Assembly: GCF_011762095.1 (NCBI RefSeq)
Contig: NZ_JAASQO010000001.1
Coordinates: 372,001-436,000 of the forward strand
DNA length: 64,000 bases
Reading direction: 5' to 3'
Origin: Parvibaculum indicum
Lineage (GTDB): Bacteria; Pseudomonadota; Alphaproteobacteria; Parvibaculales; Parvibaculaceae
The notes beneath the pieces were generated by a model. The model did no database searches and was not told the origin of the DNA. It saw only the letters and a list, made by a program, of their open reading frames with translations. Of the stretch, positions 51,795-60,283 are shown piece after piece. The position numbers and the translations under genes were made by a program. Positions within the stretch are counted from its first letter, which is position 1. Every line of letters begins with the position of its first letter.

Positions 51795-51805
51795 CCCGGC
51801 CGACA

Positions 51806-51828
51806 AAGGCCGGCGCCATCGGCTAGGC
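51806..51828. repeat. Right copy of the 23-bp direct repeat (relic of a CoA-transferase end)
   Basis: 22 of 23 bases match 49846-49868. In one frame it still reads KAGAIG-stop, although no CoA-transferase gene precedes it here. It starts 12 bases after the TetR stop. Confidence 0.8.
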
Positions 51829-51831
51829 CCG

Positions 51832-52791
51832 TCAGGCCATGGCGTTGACGGCCTCATGGGGCGGTCGGGCAAGGTCCTGCCAGGTCCCGATGGCGCCATG
51901 CCGGGCGCGCGGCTCATCCTTGTCCTTCGCCGCATCATTATCGACCGCCTGCGGCGGATCGAGCGAGGCGAGGATCTGCACCACAGCGGGGCTGAGCTTC
52001 AGCGCCCCGCTGCCGGGCGCGGTATCGGGCCTGAACGGACGGGCTTGCCCGGAAGACGGTACGTAGCGCCTCCCGGGCGAAGCCTCTCCATCCGCATGGC
52101 TGGCGGCCATTCCCGTACCACCCTTTACGTCGAAAGGAATGGCCGCCGCCATGCTTGCCGCACCGCCACCCGTGCCGGCAACCGCATGTTTGCTGATGAG
52201 CTGCTGATAGACCTCGTTCGCCGTGCGCGCACGGCCCGACGCCTCGTAGAAAATCGATCTGTTCGCCTTCGCCGCCGCGGGGAAGAGTCTGTCCGCCGGC
52301 ATCCCCGGATCGTTCTCGGCGGTCGAGATCAGTTTCGACGCCCCGCCCGCGCCGAGGAAATGCGCGATATAGAGTTCGCCGCCCACCGGCTCGCGCCCCA
52401 GACGCGACTGAAGAATGTTGGCGCTTTCCTGCGTATAGGCGCCGGCCATCAGCGCCGACACTTCCGGATCCTTGCGCAGGGAAAGAATTTCCGCCCGGTC
52501 GGCAGGATCTGCCACGCAGTATTTGCCGTCCGCGCCCCGGGTGATCCTGGCCGCCTCCTGGCCCAGGCCCAGCTCTCCGCCGTAAGTCTTGAGCGTCGAA
52601 AGCCAACTCTGCTCGGTAAACTGAAAAAGCCCCGTCGCGCTCGAAGTCCCTGATTTCGCGGAACAATCGAGGCTCGACTCGCGCATGGCCGTTTGCAGCA
52701 GATAGTCGAAATCTGCACCGGTCTTCCGGCTTGCCTGCTGCAGGGCGGCGGATATGTCGGGACGCGCAGTGAGCGCGGCTACGAGCGACAT
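51832..52791 (-). CDS. Lytic transglycosylase-like (SLT fold) protein
   Basis: 319 residues starting MSLVAALTARPDISAALQQA. The segment LLQTAMRESSLDCSAKSGTS with GLFQFTEQSWLSTLKTYGGE matches the SLT fold; the glutamate in RESS is the candidate catalytic acid. The C-terminal 110 residues are Pro/Gly/Ala-rich and look disordered. No signal peptide is visible from this ATG; an upstream start would add 48 residues without improving it. Possible roles are wall opening for secretion or a flagellar or envelope machine, but no such genes are near. Confidence 0.75.
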   Translation of the reverse strand: MSLVAALTARPDISAALQQASRKTGADFDYLLQTAMRESSLDCSAKSGTSSATGLFQFTEQSWLSTLKTYGGELGLGQEAARITRGADGKYCVADPADRAEILSLRKDPEVSALMAGAYTQESANILQSRLGREPVGGELYIAHFLGAGGASKLISTAENDPGMPADRLFPAAAKANRSIFYEASGRARTANEVYQQLISKHAVAGTGGGAASMAAAIPFDVKGGTGMAASHADGEASPGRRYVPSSGQARPFRPDTAPGSGALKLSPAVVQILASLDPPQAVDNDAAKDKDEPRARHGAIGTWQDLARPPHEAVNAMA

Positions 52792-52952
52792 GGGACTTCC
52801 TTTCCAATTCCGACGAGAAAGGAGCAATCCCCGTGCCATTCCATATGACGGAAAACTAGCGATTTCACGACCGCGCCGGGAGATTGGCTGTAAGCTCCCG
52901 GCCAAGCACAAAAGAATCGTGCGGACATGCTGCAAGAGGGAGGAATTGCGGA

Positions 52953-54371
52953 ATGGCCGAAACAGAAATCGCCGCCGAGGTCGAGGAAGAACTTCATCAC
53001 CCCCACAGGGACCGGATCGAGCTGCCCTATCCCAACCAGCTTTATGCCTGGTATGTGGTCGGCGTACTGGTGCTCGCCTACACCTTCTCTTTCATCGACC
53101 GGCAGATCCTGAGCCTGCTCGTCGGCCCGATGAAACGCGACCTCGCAATCACCGACACCCAGATGAGCCTGTTGCAAGGTCTGGCCTTCGCCATTTTCTA
53201 CACGCTGATGGGGCTTCCCATCGGCCGCATGGTCGATCGCAGCCACCGCGTCCGCATCATTTCAGCCGGCGTTTTCGTGTGGAGCATGATGACCGCTTTT
53301 TGTGGCCTGGCAAAGGCTTACTGGCAACTCTTCATCTTCCGCATGGGGGTCGGCGTAGGCGAAGCGGCGCTGACGCCATCGGCCTATTCCATGATCGCCG
53401 ACTACTTCCCGCCCAAGCGGCTGGGCTTCGCGCTCGGCGTCTATGGTATGGGCGTCTATATCGGCGCGGGGCTGGCGCTCGTCATCGGCGCCGAGGTGAT
53501 CGGCCTCGTCTCCAATGGCGGCGACCTCACATTGCCCATCGTCGGCGACGTCTTCGCCTGGCAGGTCGTCTTCCTCGTCGTGGGCCTGCCCGGCGTGCTC
53601 ATCGCGCTCTGGACGCTCAGCCTGAAGGAACCGACCCGGCGCGGTCATATGCGCAAGGAAATCGGCGCGGACGGCGTCGAGAAGCAGGTCGATGTGCCGC
53701 TCGGCGAGGTTCTCGGATATTTCAGGGACAACTGGAAGACCCTGGCTCCCCTTAGCCTGTGCTACGCCCTGTGCGCCATGATGGCTTATGGCGTGGCCGC
53801 CTGGATCCCCAGCTTCTTCGTTCGCTCGTTCGACTGGAGCTATGTCGAGGCCGGGCGGTGGTATGGCTGGATCATCGTCGTCTTCGGCACATCCGGCGTC
53901 GTCGCCGGCGGCTGGCTGGCCGATAAGCTGACGGACAAGGGCATCCGCAATGGCCGAATGCTGGTCTGCGCGGTGACCGGCCTTGCCGCCATGCCCTTCA
54001 CGCTCGGCTATCCGCTGATGAACGACCCTTATTGGGCGCTCGTCCTGCTGTGTCCCTCGACCTTCTTTGCCACCTTCTCCACCGGCGCCGGGCCCTCGGC
54101 CCTGCAGGAGCTGATGCCGAACCAGATGCGCGGCTTCGCCTCGGCGGCCCTGATCTTCGTGGTGAACATCATCGGTCTTGGCCTCGGCCCCACCTCCATC
54201 GCACTGGTGACGGACTTCGTCTATGGCGACGAAATGATGCTGCGCTATTCGCTCGTCTGGGCGCCCGCGGTCATCCTGTCGCTGGCTGTGCTCGCCGGTT
54301 TCCTCGCGCTCAAACCCTATCTCGCCAGTCTCACCTATCTTGAGACATGGAGTAAGGAGCACGAGAAATAG
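52953..54371 (+). CDS. Major facilitator superfamily transporter
   Basis: 472 residues after a strong GGGAGGAA site. It has about 12 hydrophobic helices, starting with LYAWYVVGVLVLAYTFSFID. The MFS loop 2-3 motif is visible as GLPIGRMVDRSHRVRIISAG, and the linker between halves is TRRGHMRKEIGADGVEKQVD. The N-terminal 30 residues are charged and cytoplasmic. The family contains spinster-type and organic-acid carriers; the substrate is unknown. Confidence 0.88.
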   Translation: MAETEIAAEVEEELHHPHRDRIELPYPNQLYAWYVVGVLVLAYTFSFIDRQILSLLVGPMKRDLAITDTQMSLLQGLAFAIFYTLMGLPIGRMVDRSHRVRIISAGVFVWSMMTAFCGLAKAYWQLFIFRMGVGVGEAALTPSAYSMIADYFPPKRLGFALGVYGMGVYIGAGLALVIGAEVIGLVSNGGDLTLPIVGDVFAWQVVFLVVGLPGVLIALWTLSLKEPTRRGHMRKEIGADGVEKQVDVPLGEVLGYFRDNWKTLAPLSLCYALCAMMAYGVAAWIPSFFVRSFDWSYVEAGRWYGWIIVVFGTSGVVAGGWLADKLTDKGIRNGRMLVCAVTGLAAMPFTLGYPLMNDPYWALVLLCPSTFFATFSTGAGPSALQELMPNQMRGFASAALIFVVNIIGLGLGPTSIALVTDFVYGDEMMLRYSLVWAPAVILSLAVLAGFLALKPYLASLTYLETWSKEHEK

Positions 54372-54414
54372 AGTCTCATTTCAATGAGTTGGAAGAAGAA
54401 CCGGACTCTTTCTG

Positions 54415-54759
54415 TCAGCCGGCCCGGAGGCGCCCTCGGGCGCTGGCCTGCTCCAGCTTGAAGAGCAGAAGCTCCGGATCGAAGGGCCAGACGAGATAGT
54501 CGTCCGCACCCGCCGCCAGCGCCTCGCGCACATGGGCGGGCGAGGCATTGTCGGCAATGGCCAGCACCAGCGCGTGGCGGCTCGCGGGCGATGTCCTGAT
54601 CTGCCGGATGACGGCAGCCTGCTCGTCCGGTTCATCCGCCACGAGGTAAAGCTGCGCCTGCCCGGACGCCGGCACCAGCTCGACGCGCAACCGCATCAGG
54701 ATCGAGGCGATCCCGCTTTTCGTGGGGCCCTTCGGGCCTGTAATCCGGGCTGTGATCAT
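54415..54759 (-). CDS. Truncated, degenerate response-regulator receiver-like protein
   Basis: About 114 residues. The C-terminal part VLAIADNASPAHVREALAAG followed by ADDYLVWPFDPELLLFKLEQ closely follows the receiver end pattern GADDYLxKPF, but the invariant lysine is replaced by tryptophan and no phospho-acceptor aspartate stands at the expected place. It is probably a non-phosphorylated relative. A GTG start at 54795 would add 12 codons. No kinase is nearby. Confidence 0.6.
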   Translation of the reverse strand: MITARITGPKGPTKSGIASILMRLRVELVPASGQAQLYLVADEPDEQAAVIRQIRTSPASRHALVLAIADNASPAHVREALAAGADDYLVWPFDPELLLFKLEQASARGRLRAG

Positions 54760-54841
54760 GGTTTTCGAGGTTCCGGGTCCTGCGGGACGACTCACCTGTC
54801 CCGCTTTCGAACAACCCTCGCCCGAAGAAATAAATCAAAGG

Positions 54842-55255
54842 TTAACCATGAGCGCCGAGCCGGCCCCGAAGCCGCTCGATCAGCGCCTCTTCCTCATCCG
54901 CTCCATAAGGCTCAGCCTCCCCAACGCCCCAGACCGGCCCCGGCCAGGCGGCATCCCGCGCGAAGCGGGCGATGATATGGACGTGAAGCTGCGGCACCAT
55001 ATTGCCCAGCGCGGCCACGTTCATCTTTTCCGCGGCCGTCTCCTCCCGGAGAATCTGGCTGACCCTTTCGATCTCCTCATAAAAGCTGTGCTTGTCCGCC
55101 GGCGGCACCCCGTCGAAGTCCCGCAAGCCCTCCCGCCGGGGTACGAGGATGAGCCACGGATAGCGCCGGTCCTTCATCAACAGCACACGGCAGAGCGCAA
55201 GATCGATCACCGGCACCGTATCGGCGGCAAGGCGTTCGTGGAGGGCGAAACTCAT
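54842..55255 (-). CDS. HIT-family (histidine triad) hydrolase or transferase
   Basis: 137 residues. The triad region is VPQLHVHIIARFARD, with Q89 in place of the first histidine, H91 and H93 (QxHxH), which places it in the branch with one histidine changed. The family cleaves nucleotide phosphate bonds such as AMP-lysine or dinucleoside polyphosphates. Its start overlaps the stop of the next gene upstream by four bases. Confidence 0.88.
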   Translation of the reverse strand: MSFALHERLAADTVPVIDLALCRVLLMKDRRYPWLILVPRREGLRDFDGVPPADKHSFYEEIERVSQILREETAAEKMNVAALGNMVPQLHVHIIARFARDAAWPGPVWGVGEAEPYGADEEEALIERLRGRLGAHG

Positions 55256-55503
55256 TGCGGATCCTCATGCGCCGACAGCCGTTCCCGGCGCATGCCGAAC
55301 AACGCGCCGGCGAAGAAAATACCGGAACTGAGATCGACAAGGCCGATCATCGCCAACGGTCCGAACGGCCGGTCCCATTGCAGACCGGGAAGGGAAGCGC
55401 ATACCACCGCCAGCACGGCAATCCCCGTACCGCCAAACCCGGCGGCTAACAGGGAAAAGCTCAACCGGTCATCCCGTTGCGTCAAACGCTCCAACAGCTT
55501 CAT
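55252..55503 (-). CDS. Small two-span membrane protein
   Basis: 83 residues starting [20 protein letters not shown] after a GAGGAGG site. Two hydrophobic helices (about 18-42 and 48-70) are joined by a short loop. No family recognised. It lies between the acyl-CoA dehydrogenase and the HIT gene with overlapping or near-touching ends, so the three are probably one transcript. Confidence 0.6.
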   Translation of the reverse strand: MKLLERLTQRDDRLSFSLLAAGFGGTGIAVLAVVCASLPGLQWDRPFGPLAMIGLVDLSSGIFFAGALFGMRRERLSAHEDPQ

Positions 55504-55514
55504 ATCCTCCTCCC

Positions 55515-56684
55515 TCAGTAGGATTTCGGCAGGTCCAGTACCCTCTCCGCGATATGGCTCAGGATCAACTCCCGGCTCACCGGCGCGATGCGGGCGATCA
55601 TCACCTCGCGCATATAGCGCTCGACATGAAATTCCTTGGCATAGCCCATGCCGCCATGGGTCATGATGGCCGTTTCGCAGGCCTTGAAGCCCGCTTCGGC
55701 GGCGAGATATTTGCCCGCATTGGCCTCCGCGCCACAGGATGCGCCCGAGTCGTAGAGCGAGGCCGCCTTGAAGACCATCAGATTGGCGGCTTCCAGCTCC
55801 GCCCAGCAGGCAGCCAGCGGATGCTGGATCGCCTGGTTCTGACCGATGGGCCGCCCGAAGACGACGCGGTCGCGGGCATAGTCTGCCGCCTTGCGCAGCG
55901 CCGCGCGGCCTACCCCCACCGCTTCCGCGCCGATCAGCACGCGCTCCGGATTGAGCCCGTGAAGCAGGTAGTGGAACCCCTTCCCCTCCTCGCCGATCAG
56001 GTCGCCCGCCGGTATACGAAGCCCGTCGAAGAAAACGGCATTGGAGTCGACCGCCTTGCGGCCCATCTTCTCGATCTCGCGTACTTCGGTCGCCCCGCCC
56101 CGGTCGAGATCGGTATAGAAGAGCGAAAGCCCCTCGGTGGGCTTGGCGCATTGCTCCTTCGGCGTGGTGCGCGCCAGCAGCAAAATCTTGTTCGCCGTCT
56201 GCGCCGTCGAGGTCCACATTTTTCGCCCATGGACCACATAATGATCGCCGTCCCGCTCGGCTTTGGTGCTGATCGAGGTCGTATTGAGACCCGCATCGGG
56301 CTCCGTCACGCCGAAGCAGCAGCGGTCCTCGCCCCGGATGAGCGGCGGCAGGTTCCGCTCCTTCTGCTCGTCGGTCCCGAAGACGACGAGCGGCATGGGC
56401 CCAAAAAGATTGATATGGATGGCCGACGCCCCGGAGAGACAGGCCCCGGACTCTGCAATGGTCTGGGCGATGATCGCCGCCTCGGTGACGCCCTGCCCCG
56501 CGCCCCCAAGATTCTCCGGCATGGCGATGCCGAGCCAGCCGCCCGCCGCGATTTCACTCACGAAATCCTCCGGAAAGCCGCCATCCCGGTCATGCGCCAG
56601 CCAGTAGGCGTCATCGTACTTGGCGCAAATGCGGCCCACCGCGTCGCGAATCGCCTCCTGTTCGGGCGTGAAGGTGAAATCCAT
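55515..56684 (-). CDS. Acyl-CoA dehydrogenase family protein
   Basis: 389 residues starting [20 protein letters not shown]. It has the standard three-domain fold with [20 protein letters not shown] and [18 protein letters not shown]-like helices, and the flavin-binding segment [20 protein letters not shown], then [20 protein letters not shown]. The usual catalytic EGT segment near the C-terminus is replaced by [18 protein letters not shown], so the base may be elsewhere (as in isovaleryl-CoA dehydrogenase) or the reaction may differ. The ATG at 56684 is chosen; the frame runs far upstream into the divergent gene. Confidence 0.85.
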   Translation of the reverse strand: MDFTFTPEQEAIRDAVGRICAKYDDAYWLAHDRDGGFPEDFVSEIAAGGWLGIAMPENLGGAGQGVTEAAIIAQTIAESGACLSGASAIHINLFGPMPLVVFGTDEQKERNLPPLIRGEDRCCFGVTEPDAGLNTTSISTKAERDGDHYVVHGRKMWTSTAQTANKILLLARTTPKEQCAKPTEGLSLFYTDLDRGGATEVREIEKMGRKAVDSNAVFFDGLRIPAGDLIGEEGKGFHYLLHGLNPERVLIGAEAVGVGRAALRKAADYARDRVVFGRPIGQNQAIQHPLAACWAELEAANLMVFKAASLYDSGASCGAEANAGKYLAAEAGFKACETAIMTHGGMGYAKEFHVERYMREVMIARIAPVSRELILSHIAERVLDLPKSY

Positions 56685-56783
56685 GAAGCGCCTCCCTGCG
56701 GCCTTCTTCCGGGCCGTCCCTTTTTTACTGCGTGTTTTCAGGGCTATAAGGTAGCCAATCAAGACCGCATAACCGAGGACGAA

Positions 56784-57245
56784 ATGCCGGGACTCTATTT
56801 CGAGGAATTCGAGGAAGGCCAGCTTATCAGGCACGCCATCACCCGCACGGTGACGGAGGCCGACAACACCTTCTTCTCGACCATGACCATGAACCCGGCC
56901 GCGCTCCATATCGACCACGATTATGCCGCCCGCGAGACGGAGTTCGGCAAGCCGCTGGTGAACAGCCTGCTGACGCTGGGCATGATGATCGGCATTTCGG
57001 TGCATGAGACGACCCATATGACGACCATCGCCAATCTGGGGATGACGGATGTGGTCTTTCCCAAGCCCGTCTTTCACGGCGATACGCTGAGGATCGAGAC
57101 GAAAGTGATGGGCAAGCGCCGGTCCAAATCGCGGCCGAAAGCGGGCATCGTGACCTTCGAGCACAAGGCCTATAACCAGCATGGCGAGGAAGTCGCCTCC
57201 TGTACGCGGCAGGCCTTCATGCATGCCAAGACGGAAGGCGAATAA
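56784..57245 (+). CDS. MaoC-family (R)-hydratase
   Basis: 153 residues of the hotdog fold, with [20 protein letters not shown] and [20 protein letters not shown] holding the hydratase 2 motif with the aspartate and histidine (ADN, HIDHDYA). Likely an (R)-3-hydroxyacyl-CoA or mesaconyl-type hydratase. It lies 3 bases before a CitE-like lyase, so the two are coupled, a pairing that suggests a malyl/methylmalyl-CoA type pathway. It is divergent from the acyl-CoA dehydrogenase. Confidence 0.85.
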   Translation: MPGLYFEEFEEGQLIRHAITRTVTEADNTFFSTMTMNPAALHIDHDYAARETEFGKPLVNSLLTLGMMIGISVHETTHMTTIANLGMTDVVFPKPVFHGDTLRIETKVMGKRRSKSRPKAGIVTFEHKAYNQHGEEVASCTRQAFMHAKTEGE

Positions 57246-57248
57246 GCG

Positions 57249-58121
57249 ATGCGTTCCTGGCTCTTCGTCCCCGGCGACAGCGAGAAGAAACAGTCGAAGG
57301 CGCATCTGAGCGGTGCCGACGTGCTGATCCTCGATATGGAGGATTCCGTCGCGCTCTCCAACAAGGAAGCCGCCCGCAGGATCACCGCCGACTATCTGGC
57401 AGGCGCCGACCGTTCAGGCCCGAAACTCTTCGTGCGCATGAACGCGCTCGACACCCCCTTCTGGGAAGACGACCTTGCGGCCGTGGTAAAGGCCAAACCC
57501 GACGGCATCATGGTGCCGAAGTCGAAATCCGGCGACTGCATCAGGACGGTCGCCTTCGCCCTCACCGAGCATGAGCAGGAAGCGGGCATCGCCACCGGCG
57601 CAACCAAGCTCTGTTGCGTGGCGACGGAAACCGCCGCCTCGCTCTTCACCCTCGGCACCTATCAGGATGCCTCGCCCCGCCTTTCCATGATGACCTGGGG
57701 CGCGGAAGACCTCGCCGCCGACCTCGGCGCACGCTCGAACAAGGACGATAACGGCCTCTATACCGGCCCCTATCGCCTCGCCCGCACATTGACCCTGCTC
57801 GGCGCGGTCGCGGCGGGCGTCGATCCGGTCGACAGCATCTATGCCGATTTCCGCGACGAGGCAGGCCTCGAAGCGGATGCCCGCGCCGCCGCGCGCGACG
57901 GCTTCACCGGCAAGATGGCGATCCACCCGGCACAGGTGCCCGTCATCAACCGCATCTTCACGCCGAGCGACGACGACCTCGCCCATGCGCGCGCCGTCAT
58001 CAAGGCGTTTGACGACGCTGGCGATGTCGGCGTCGTCTCGCTTGACGGCGTGATGCTCGACATGCCCCATCTGAAACAGGCGCGCCGCCTCGTCGAGCGC
58101 GCCGCCCAAGCCTCGAACTAG
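57249..58121 (+). CDS. HpcH/HpaI aldolase (CitE-like CoA ester lyase)
   Basis: 290 residues. MRSWLFVPGDSEKKQSKAHL, then LILDMEDSVALSNKEAARR, the glutamate in VATETAASLFTLG and the aspartate in TWGAEDLAADLGARS are the magnesium-binding residues of citramalyl/malyl-CoA lyases. KMAIHPAQVPVINRIFTPSD is the C-terminal family motif. The reaction is reversible aldol cleavage of a CoA ester giving glyoxylate or pyruvate. It probably works with the MaoC hydratase 3 bases upstream. Confidence 0.88.
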   Translation: MRSWLFVPGDSEKKQSKAHLSGADVLILDMEDSVALSNKEAARRITADYLAGADRSGPKLFVRMNALDTPFWEDDLAAVVKAKPDGIMVPKSKSGDCIRTVAFALTEHEQEAGIATGATKLCCVATETAASLFTLGTYQDASPRLSMMTWGAEDLAADLGARSNKDDNGLYTGPYRLARTLTLLGAVAAGVDPVDSIYADFRDEAGLEADARAAARDGFTGKMAIHPAQVPVINRIFTPSDDDLAHARAVIKAFDDAGDVGVVSLDGVMLDMPHLKQARRLVERAAQASN

Positions 58122-58134
58122 AACGGAATACCCC

Positions 58135-59559
58135 TTGTCGAATCCCTTTGGCCCGTCCCCGACCCAGGAAATCCAGGAACTGATAGAGGCCCGCAAATTC
58201 GCGGAGGCCGACCGGAAAGCGCGGGCGCGTATCGCCTCGACCCCTGACGATCCGGACCTGCACGCCCTGCGCGCCAGCGCACTCTTGCCCATGGGCAAGT
58301 TCGACATCGCCGAAAAGGAATTGCGCAAATGCATCGAGCTGAGGCCGCATGAAGTCACGCCCTGGCTCAATTACGGACGCTTCCTGCAACAGACGAACCG
58401 CTGGGGCGATGCGCTGACGCATTACGCCAACGCGGTACGCAGCTTTCCCGGCGAACCGCAGGTCATCATGACCTTCGGCCAGCTTCTCCAGCGCATGGGC
58501 AAGTTCGCAGAAGCGGAAGCCGCCTACCGGAAAGCCGTGGAGCTGGATCCCGGCTCGCAGAGCTACAACATGCTCGGCATGGCGCAGTTGCGGCAGGACC
58601 GGGTGGAAGACGCCATCGCCTGTTTCAACGAGGCGATTTCCATGGATCCGCAAAACGCTGCCGCCTATGGCAATCTCGGCAATGCGGAACAGAAACGCGG
58701 AAATTTCGAGGCCGCGGCGGACGCCTATGAGCGCTGCCACGAGCTGAGCCCGAAGGACGTGCTCCCCTTCGTCAGCCGCGGCATGGCGCTGATGAAGCTC
58801 GAACGCTGGAAAGAAGCCGCCGACATATTCGAGGAAGTCCTGGGCAGCTACGGGCCGGAACGACGCGCCGCCGCCTGGCTGCCCTTCGTCCGGGCGCAGG
58901 AGCTGGGCCAGCTTCCCGCCGGTTACCGCGCCGAAATCGGCCGTATCGTAGCGCGCGCCGCGCTGGAGGTGCCCGAAGGCTATGCCTCCATGGACGAGTT
59001 CAACGCCGCGCTGGCCGAGGCGCTGAGCGAAGACAGCTCCACCGTCTGGGAACCGGCGGGCAAGGCCACGCGCGGCGGCGGCCAGACGGGCCTCCTTCTC
59101 GACAAGCCCCGCGAACCCTTCATCGCTTTCGAAAAAATGCTGCGCAAGGCGATCGACGCGCATTTCGACACCATCAGGCGCGAGGCCGGTCACCCCTTTT
59201 TCGGCCAGGTGCCGGAAAGCTACCAGATCGACATGTGGGGCACGCTGCTTGCCGAAGGCGGTCACCAGCATGCGCATATCCATACCGGCGGCTGGATGAG
59301 CGGCGTCTATTACGTGGCGCTTCCTCCTGTCGTGAACGACACCGCCAACAAGGAGACGAAGGAAGGCTGGATCGAATTCGGCGCCCCGCCGCCGGACTTC
59401 ACGCCGTCATTCGATGTGGAGACGGTCGCTTTCGAGCCCCAGCAGGGCAGCGCCTTCTTCTTCCCCTCCTATCTCTTCCACCGCACCCTGCCCTTCAAGG
59501 GCGAGACGCCGCGCATCAGCCTTGCCTTCGACGTCAAACCGATGAGCTGGCGGCGCTAG
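58135..59559 (+). CDS. TPR-repeat protein with C-terminal 2-oxoglutarate/Fe(II) oxygenase-like domain
   Basis: 474 residues from a TTG start with a weak GGAA site, 13 bases after the CitE-like gene. Residues about 10-250 hold at least five tetratricopeptide repeats (for example AEAAYRKAVELDPGSQSYNM, AIACFNEAISMDPQNAAAYG). Residues 330-470 match the putative 2OG-Fe(II) oxygenase domain: HAHIHTGGWMSGVYYVALPP and FFPSYLFHRTLPFKGETPRI with a likely H-x-H/H iron set. It may hydroxylate a protein or peptide held by the repeats. Its stop shares CTAG with the convergent HAD gene. Confidence 0.75.
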   Translation: MSNPFGPSPTQEIQELIEARKFAEADRKARARIASTPDDPDLHALRASALLPMGKFDIAEKELRKCIELRPHEVTPWLNYGRFLQQTNRWGDALTHYANAVRSFPGEPQVIMTFGQLLQRMGKFAEAEAAYRKAVELDPGSQSYNMLGMAQLRQDRVEDAIACFNEAISMDPQNAAAYGNLGNAEQKRGNFEAAADAYERCHELSPKDVLPFVSRGMALMKLERWKEAADIFEEVLGSYGPERRAAAWLPFVRAQELGQLPAGYRAEIGRIVARAALEVPEGYASMDEFNAALAEALSEDSSTVWEPAGKATRGGGQTGLLLDKPREPFIAFEKMLRKAIDAHFDTIRREAGHPFFGQVPESYQIDMWGTLLAEGGHQHAHIHTGGWMSGVYYVALPPVVNDTANKETKEGWIEFGAPPPDFTPSFDVETVAFEPQQGSAFFFPSYLFHRTLPFKGETPRISLAFDVKPMSWRR

Positions 59560-60275
59560 AGATAGTCTTCGAGGCTGTCGGGCAGAACGGCGATGTTGTC
59601 GATCACCATATCGGCAAACGGCATGAGGTCGTCGCGCCCGCTCGCCCCCGTCAGCACCCCGACGGCAAGCCCGGCGCCCGCCGCGCGCGCCATTTCAAGG
59701 TCATGCGTATTATCGCCCACGACCGCGACGGATGACGCCTCCAGTCCGGTTTCCCGGCAAAAGGCCTGCACCATGCCCGGTCCCGGCTTCGAGCCGTGCC
59801 CGCTGTCATATCCGCAGCAAAAGGAAAGCTGTGGCCCGAAATCGAAACGCGCCACCGCCGCAATGGCCGACGCATAGCTGTCATTGGTCGCAATGCCGAG
59901 GACGAGCCCTCTTTCCTTGAGCCTCGCAAAGAAAACGGCCAGATCGGTCACGGGTACCGACGCAACCGGCCCCATTTCGGCAAAGAGCGCATCGAGCCAG
60001 CGAACGAGATCGTCATTCTCCCAAGCAGAAAGGTGAGGACGCCAGGCATCGGCCAGGTCCTGCGTATCGCCCGCGGCGAAGATGCTGCCTGCGGCGATCC
60101 GGCCCGAGGAAACGTCATATCCCGCCGCCACCATCAAATGCCGCGCAAGCGCCTCGTCGCCGCGGGCGAGCCGGTTCGCCGCCTCGCCGAAGACCGATGT
60201 CCAGCTTCGATGAAAGTCGAACAACGTACCGTCCTTGTCGAACAGCACTCCCCGGATATCCACTGCCTGTCCCAT
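59556..60275 (-). CDS. HAD-superfamily phosphatase, phosphoglycolate phosphatase-like
   Basis: 239 residues. The nucleophile motif DKDGTLFDF (D13, D15) is at the start, the TND motif is present in GIATNDSYASAIAA, and VVGDNTHDLEMARAAGAG is the C-terminal acidic motif. It has the cap domain of the Gph/PGP subfamily. Substrate not assigned. It follows a flavin reductase after 8 bases on the same strand. Confidence 0.85.
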   Translation of the reverse strand: MGQAVDIRGVLFDKDGTLFDFHRSWTSVFGEAANRLARGDEALARHLMVAAGYDVSSGRIAAGSIFAAGDTQDLADAWRPHLSAWENDDLVRWLDALFAEMGPVASVPVTDLAVFFARLKERGLVLGIATNDSYASAIAAVARFDFGPQLSFCCGYDSGHGSKPGPGMVQAFCRETGLEASSVAVVGDNTHDLEMARAAGAGLAVGVLTGASGRDDLMPFADMVIDNIAVLPDSLEDYL

Positions 60276-60283
60276 CGCCCCGC

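Noticed and set aside
55252-57305. Longer frames extending the acyl-CoA dehydrogenase and the small membrane protein upstream.
   Set aside because: The extensions lie antisense to the MaoC gene or overlap the dehydrogenase gene in another frame and show no family sequence.
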